Source of the DNA: Candidatus Woesearchaeota archaeon | GTDB taxonomy: Archaea > Nanobdellota > Nanobdellia > Woesearchaeales > JACRKL01 | Length of the DNA stretch: 10,558 nt | Assembly: GCA_016219795.1 (NCBI GenBank) | Contig: JACRKK010000088.1 | Coordinates: 1-10,558 of the forward strand | Reading direction: 5' to 3' | In this document: positions 6,996 through 10,558 of the stretch, piece by piece | Layout: every line of letters starts with the position of its first letter | How positions within the stretch are numbered: the first letter of the stretch is position 1 | The notes under the pieces: generated by a model | The model's database searches: none | Told to the model about the DNA's origin: nothing | The model's input: only the letters and a program-made list of their open reading frames with translations | Program-made: the position numbers and the translations under genes

Positions 6996-7002
6996 GAGGT
7001 GG
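6996..7002 (+). promoter_or_regulatory. Ribosome binding site deciding a TTG start
   Basis: GAGGTGG lies 4 bases before TTG 7007 and matches the archaeal anti-Shine-Dalgarno sequence. There is no ATG nearby in the frame, so this site is the main argument for starting the ATPase at TTG. Confidence 0.65.
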
Positions 7003-7006
7003 AACA

Positions 7007-8485
7007 TTGTACATTCCTGATCCTGATAAGCTTGAAGAGGGTGAGATCATCCTTGATTCTTATCAGTTATTGATAGAGAGCCTTGTAGTAAAAATAGCTA
7101 TCATAAAGGATAAAAAATCCAACCTGTTCTACACACTCTCCCTTCTTAATCTTACAAAAGTGACGAAGATAATTCTTGAGAAGATACGTGAAGAATTTAT
7201 CTCCCAAGTTAACATTGGGCGTATAGACATTACTGAAGATACCAACAAGGATATCAAAGAGCGCTTCAAAAAAGAGATTCTTGTGCTCATCAACAAATAT
7301 TTCCCCCATACAGACCAGAAGACTGCGGATTTGCTTATCAGCTATATTATCCGGCAGAATATAGGTCTTGGAGATCTTGAGATCCTTCTCAAAGACAGCA
7401 TGCTTGAGGAAATTGTGATCAACAGTTCCAAGGAACCTGTGTATGTCTATCACCGCCGCTTTGGGTGGCTGCGGACGAATGTGCAATTAAGTAATGAAAC
7501 GCTTATTAGGCACTACGCCACGATGATTGGAAGGGATGTGGGCAAGGAGATTACTATTCTTAATCCTATTATGGATGCACATCTTCCTACAGGGGATAGG
7601 GTGCATGCAACACTGCAGCCAGTCTCCAACATGGGCAATACCATTACCATCAGAAAATTTTCTGAGAAGCCCTGGGCCATCACTGATTTTATTAAGGCAA
7701 ACACAATCTCATATGCAGCTGCAGCGCTGCTTTGGCTTGCAGTGGAAAATGAGTTGTCTATCCTTATTTCCGGTGGAACTGGTTCAGGGAAAACATCCAT
7801 GCTTAACGTCATTGCTAATTTCTTCCCCCCAAACCAGCGTATCATCAGTATAGAAGATACTCGGGAAATAACGCTCCCTGAGAATTTGCATTGGGTCCCT
7901 ATGGAAACCAGGCTGCCAAATCCTGAAGGGAAGGGAGAAGTAACCATGCTTGACCTGATTGTAGGCTCTCTTCGTATGAGGCCTGACCGCATCATCGTTG
8001 GTGAAATCAGGAGAAAGAAAGAGGCGGAAGTCCTTTTTGAAGCGATGCATACTGGTCACAGCGTCTACGGAACCGTTCACGCAAACAACGTTGAAGAGAC
8101 CATCCGACGCTTAACCAATCCCCCTATTGACATCCCCCTTGAGATGATTCCTGCAGTCTCGCTCATTGTGGTCCAGCACCGTAACCGAAGAACAGGCAAA
8201 CGAAGAACACTGCAGATAGCTGAAATACTTCCTGATAGTTCTTACCAGATCTTAATGCAGCTTGATGTGCAGTCGGATGAGCATCGGAAAGTAAAGGAGA
8301 TGGTCCATACCATGAAGGTGCTGAATCTCTATACGGGTCTTACGGCAAAGGAGATTGAGCAACAGATGGAAGAGAAGATAGGTATTCTTAAATGGATGGT
8401 CAAGCATAACATCACCGACATCAATAAGGTAGGTGACATCATGAGCAAATATTACTATACTAAAACAACCAAGGACTTTGGGTGA
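7007..8485 (+). CDS. Type II/IV secretion system ATPase (archaeal FlaI/TadA-like filament motor)
   Basis: This cytoplasmic ATPase powers filament assembly; 492 residues is normal for the archaeal GspE/TadA/FlaI family. An N-terminal helical region (1-110) precedes the family's N-terminal domain (about 115-230, with VYVYHRRFGWL and HLPTGDRVHATLQ). The RecA-like core follows: Walker A GGTGSGKT at 256-263, Asp box ISIEDTRE at 281-287 with E283/D284, Walker B IIVGEIR with E333, and His box HTGHSVYGTVHAN at 348-360. All catalytic elements are intact, so it should be active. A helical C-terminal extension (about 410-492) follows. It is the second gene of the operon; its stop codon lies inside the next gene's ribosome binding site, indicating coupled translation with the platform protein. 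Family membership is secure, but which filament it drives (pilus, Tad/Epd-like or secretion) is inferred. The start is a TTG. Confidence 0.95.
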   Translation: MYIPDPDKLEEGEIILDSYQLLIESLVVKIAIIKDKKSNLFYTLSLLNLTKVTKIILEKIREEFISQVNIGRIDITEDTNKDIKERFKKEILVLINKYFPHTDQKTADLLISYIIRQNIGLGDLEILLKDSMLEEIVINSSKEPVYVYHRRFGWLRTNVQLSNETLIRHYATMIGRDVGKEITILNPIMDAHLPTGDRVHATLQPVSNMGNTITIRKFSEKPWAITDFIKANTISYAAAALLWLAVENELSILISGGTGSGKTSMLNVIANFFPPNQRIISIEDTREITLPENLHWVPMETRLPNPEGKGEVTMLDLIVGSLRMRPDRIIVGEIRRKKEAEVLFEAMHTGHSVYGTVHANNVEETIRRLTNPPIDIPLEMIPAVSLIVVQHRNRRTGKRRTLQIAEILPDSSYQILMQLDVQSDEHRKVKEMVHTMKVLNLYTGLTAKEIEQQMEEKIGILKWMVKHNITDINKVGDIMSKYYYTKTTKDFG

Positions 8486-8486
8486 T
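8480..8486 (+). promoter_or_regulatory. Ribosome binding site overlapping the ATPase stop codon
   Basis: GGGTGAT matches the archaeal anti-Shine-Dalgarno sequence and contains the TGA stop of the ATPase gene (8483-8485). It lies 5 bases before GTG 8492, which favours that start over TTG 8486, which would overlap the site itself. Confidence 0.6.
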
Positions 8487-8491
8487 TGCAA

Positions 8492-9307
8492 GTGATTCAC
8501 CAAATTGTCGGGACTATTCTTAAGCACTCACCTGGTATCAAGCATAGCCTGGTTATGGCCAGGATGGATGTTGAACCTGAAAAGTTTGTTGAGAAATGCG
8601 TGATGACTGGACTGGTTATTGCACTTGGGCTTACCGTTTTTCTCTTCTTCCTGTTTGCAAAATTAGGTATTGATATAATATTATTGATTCCCATCGCTGT
8701 GGTGCTGTTCTTTGGCGCGATGATTTTTATGCTTAAGAGCCCGGGTGCAGTCATCAGCAGAAGAAGAAAAGAAATTGAATCAGAGGTGCTTTTTCTTGGG
8801 CGGTACCTTCTTGTGAAGATAGATTCAGGCGTACCCCTCTATAATGCGATGATTGATGCTTCCAAGAGTTTTGGTATTGGGGGAAAATATATGAAAGAAA
8901 TAGTAGAGGATATCAACCTTGGTGTTCCTTTGGAGGATGCGCTTGATCAGGCGAGGGAATACACACCATCCCCAAAATTCAAATGGATTCTTTCTGAGCT
9001 TATTGTCTCTCTTAAGACTGGCATTGACATTTCTGACTCGCTGCGTGCGGTTCTTGACCAGATAACACGGGAGCAGCTTATTGAGATTAAGGAGTACAGC
9101 AGAAAGCTTAACGCCCTTATGATGTTATATATGGTTATTGCCACGGTTTTGCCCTCCCTTGGCATGACACTTTTGGTTGTGGTCTTTGCTTTTTTATCTA
9201 TCGACCTGACCAATACCACTATCTTTATCATTATTTTTGCACTCATCTGCCTACAGTTCATGTTTTTGGCAATCATTAGGTCTACAAGGCCGAATCTAAA
9301 CATATAG
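8492..9307 (+). CDS. Type II secretion F / TadB-TadC-like platform protein 1
   Basis: This 271-residue inner-membrane platform protein is a partner of the ATPase in filament assembly. In residue numbering from GTG 8492, two helices near the N-terminus (about 36-57 and 60-81) are followed by a cytoplasmic helical T2SSF domain (about 93-205). That domain begins ESEVLFLGRYLLVKIDSGVPLYNAM and carries the second conserved stretch LIVSLKTGIDISDSLRAVL. Two C-terminal helices follow (about 209-233 and 241-262). This 2 + domain + 2 layout and length match TadB/TadC. The alternative start TTG 8486 would add two residues. The third gene of the operon, it probably forms a heteromeric platform with the next gene product. 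Confidence 0.9.
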   Translation: MIHQIVGTILKHSPGIKHSLVMARMDVEPEKFVEKCVMTGLVIALGLTVFLFFLFAKLGIDIILLIPIAVVLFFGAMIFMLKSPGAVISRRRKEIESEVLFLGRYLLVKIDSGVPLYNAMIDASKSFGIGGKYMKEIVEDINLGVPLEDALDQAREYTPSPKFKWILSELIVSLKTGIDISDSLRAVLDQITREQLIEIKEYSRKLNALMMLYMVIATVLPSLGMTLLVVVFAFLSIDLTNTTIFIIIFALICLQFMFLAIIRSTRPNLNI

Positions 9308-9310
9308 GTG
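9306..9310 (+). promoter_or_regulatory. Ribosome binding site overlapping the platform 1 stop codon
   Basis: AGGTG lies 5 bases before ATG 9316 and shares bases with the TAG stop of the preceding gene (9305-9307), again suggesting translational coupling along the operon. Confidence 0.55.
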
Positions 9311-9315
9311 TAACT

Positions 9316-10341
9316 ATGACATTTGCAGAGTTTTTTTTTGACAAAATGGGGAAGGCATATCTCCCCAAGAAAATACGTTTGGGCCTGCATCAATATTTTA
9401 TGAAGGCCGGTATTGAAAAAGTGCCGTACCGACTCTTTGGTGTCCTCTTTCATCTTAGTTGGATGATCACTCTTTTCGGCTATTTTTTATTTTTCTACCA
9501 GCGTATCAGTGACGAAGGCCCCGTTACTTTTTTTCTGGTGACATTTGTATTGTGGGTGATGCTTCAGACGCTTACGCTGGTGACTTTTTTCTCTCTGTTC
9601 TATTTATACATAGACCTGAGGATATTTGAGAGAACAAAAGAAATGGAGAGAATTTTGCCTGAGTTCCTCAGATATGTAGCTGAAGATCTTAAAGCGGGAC
9701 TTCCCTTTGATAAAGCGTTGTGGCAGGCCATAAAGCCAGAGTTTGGTGTGCTTGCTTCAGAAATTAGTCTGGTGGCCAAGCGGGCGATGACAGGACAGGA
9801 TGTGGATGAAGCCCTGAAAAGTTTTATCGAGAAATACGATTCTCCTATGCTAAGACGATCGTTTTCTCTGATTATCGAAGCGATTAACAGCGGAAGCAGA
9901 ATTGCTGACACCATGGTCAAAATTGAAGAACAGCTGCGGGAGACAAAAGATCTCAAACGTGAGATGGTTGCCACCAACACGACTTACATTTTCTTTATCA
10001 GTTTCATCGTGCTTGGTGTTGCCCCTGGGCTGTTCGGATTGTCTTATAGTCTTCTTACTATCCTATCCAGTGTTGCACAGAAGCTTCAGCAGACAACAGC
10101 ACAGGCATCAAGCCTTCCTCTGCAGATTAGCGGAGTCAATATAGATCCTAACCAATTTGTCACGTTTTCTCTTCTTGCACTGGTGGTTATTTCAGTCTTT
10201 GCCTCTATGATTATGTCCCAGATCAAACGGGGGAATATCAAAGGGGGGATCAAATATATCCCCTTCTTTACGGTTGCCTCACTGGGAATGTACTTGATGT
10301 TCAAGGCGTTGTTTGCGTTTTTCTTCGGCGGCCTGGTCTGA
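9316..10341 (+). CDS. Type II secretion F / TadB-TadC-like platform protein 2
   Basis: This 341-residue second platform protein is distinct in sequence from the first. Helices at about 38-60 and 70-98 precede the cytoplasmic T2SSF domain (about 110-215, with LPEFLRYVAEDLKAGLPFDKAL and EAINSGSRIADTM as its conserved patches). It ends in three helices (about 222-246, 282-300 and 314-336), one more than platform 1. The loop at 247-281 is Gln/Ser/Thr-rich and probably outside. It starts with ATG eight bases after the previous stop. The codons just after the start contain nine consecutive T (9331-9339, residues F6-F8), a potential termination or slippage point. It is the last gene of the operon; a pilin or prepilin peptidase gene does not follow within the window. 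Confidence 0.9.
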   Translation: MTFAEFFFDKMGKAYLPKKIRLGLHQYFMKAGIEKVPYRLFGVLFHLSWMITLFGYFLFFYQRISDEGPVTFFLVTFVLWVMLQTLTLVTFFSLFYLYIDLRIFERTKEMERILPEFLRYVAEDLKAGLPFDKALWQAIKPEFGVLASEISLVAKRAMTGQDVDEALKSFIEKYDSPMLRRSFSLIIEAINSGSRIADTMVKIEEQLRETKDLKREMVATNTTYIFFISFIVLGVAPGLFGLSYSLLTILSSVAQKLQQTTAQASSLPLQISGVNIDPNQFVTFSLLALVVISVFASMIMSQIKRGNIKGGIKYIPFFTVASLGMYLMFKALFAFFFGGLV

Positions 10342-10410
10342 AATTCTGCTGAAAAGGCTCCGGTGAAAATCTTGCAAGAATGCTCGACTTAGCAGCTGCA
10401 AAACTTGTGG

Positions 10411-10423
10411 TTTCTTTTAATTT
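10411..10423 (+). terminator. T-rich stretch after the motor operon
   Basis: TTTCTTTTAATTT lies about 70 bases after the last stop codon of the operon and just before the first large hairpin. It is a plausible archaeal terminator. The bases 10342-10410 contain no gene I can support; CTTGCAAG at 10371-10378 is a small palindrome. Confidence 0.45.
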
Positions 10424-10425
10424 AA

Positions 10426-10467
10426 TAGCGAATCTCATTAACTATTGAACAATTGTGAGATTCGCTA
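10426..10467. repeat. Hairpin H1: perfect 12 bp stem, 18-base loop
   Basis: TAGCGAATCTCA (10426-10437) pairs perfectly with TGAGATTCGCTA (10456-10467). The loop contains TTGAACA (10445-10451), the reverse complement of the centre of the next hairpin's loop. It is followed after two bases by the related hairpin H2. No open reading frame covers it. Confidence 0.75.
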
Positions 10468-10469
10468 AC

Positions 10470-10514
10470 TAGCAAATTGCAAATAAAATGTTCAAATATC
10501 ATTGCAATTTGCTA
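10470..10514. repeat. Hairpin H2: perfect 13 bp stem, 19-base loop
   Basis: TAGCAAATTGCAA (10470-10482) pairs perfectly with TTGCAATTTGCTA (10502-10514). Its arms match those of H1 at 9 of 12 positions, and each of the three differences is compensated on the opposite arm. The loop centre TGTTCAA (10489-10495) is complementary to the H1 loop, so H2 reads as an inverted copy of H1. Confidence 0.75.
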
Positions 10515-10518
10515 TAAG

Positions 10519-10555
10519 GCCGACATTCCCCGGATGGGACAACCCCCTTGTCGGC
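10519..10555. repeat. Third inverted repeat (7 bp arms)
   Basis: GCCGACA (10519-10525) pairs with TGTCGGC (10549-10555) around a 23-base, C/G-rich interior with a small TCCC/GGGA pairing. It is GC-rich, unlike the AT-rich H1/H2 pair, and close to the window edge, so its full extent and relation to them cannot be judged. Confidence 0.5.
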
Positions 10556-10558
10556 AAA

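Noticed and set aside
7513..7995. Long minus-strand open frame opposite the ATPase (also 5602-6021 opposite the repeat protein)
   Set aside because: They lie antisense to strongly supported genes, have no ribosome binding site that I can see, and read as codon-bias shadows.
10426..10555. CRISPR array
   Set aside because: The repeats are inverted, only two are related, and there are no regular spacers.

Overview
The window is archaeal DNA of moderate GC. Three genes are preceded by the same TATA-type octamer (TTTATATA or TTTATAAA). Two of these boxes lie exactly 30 bases before an ATG, which implies leaderless mRNAs. Internal operon genes instead carry GAGGTG/GGTGAT-type ribosome binding sites, the complement of an archaeal 16S 3' end. 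A tRNA-Leu without an encoded CCA and a FlaI/TadA-type secretion ATPase fit this. The exact lineage cannot be fixed from the sequence; a DPANN-like or uncultivated euryarchaeal genome is a guess.

Left end (1-1000). The minus strand carries the first codons of a probable IS transposase cut by the window edge, then a small one-helix membrane protein of unknown function (168-548), then a tRNA-Leu(CAG) (700-783). A 17-base copy of the tRNA 3' end lies at 569-585, next to a T7 run. Between the copy and the tRNA is an 80-base nested inverted-repeat element (592-671), so this looks like a small relic integration or insertion at a tRNA gene. Right of the tRNA, 793-881 holds five palindromes packed end to end, including a perfect 22-base one.

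Middle (949-4438). Two plus-strand genes, each with its own promoter, encode Sec-type secreted proteins: a probable beta-propeller protein (1003-2388), and a large protein with a Cys-rich head, Ig-like repeats and a Thr/Asn-rich tail containing many N-glycosylation sequons (2453-4438).

Right (4484-10341). A four-gene operon encodes an 831-residue helical-repeat protein with an N-terminal winged-helix-like domain and an array of 74-residue repeats, a type II/IV secretion (pilus) ATPase, and two separate TadB/TadC-like (T2SSF) membrane platform proteins. The ATPase and platform pair form the motor of an archaeal Tad/Epd-like type IV filament. The large repeat protein is the unexplained part and may be a cytoplasmic adaptor or scaffold. 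No pilin or prepilin peptidase is in the window; the two secreted proteins upstream could be surface partners or unrelated cargo.

Right end (10342-10558). After a T-rich stretch come two tandem, mutually related hairpins with perfect 12 and 13 bp stems and complementary 7-nt loops, followed by a third inverted repeat. They look like a BIME-like palindromic pair or a structured RNA and are among the most interesting non-coding signals here.
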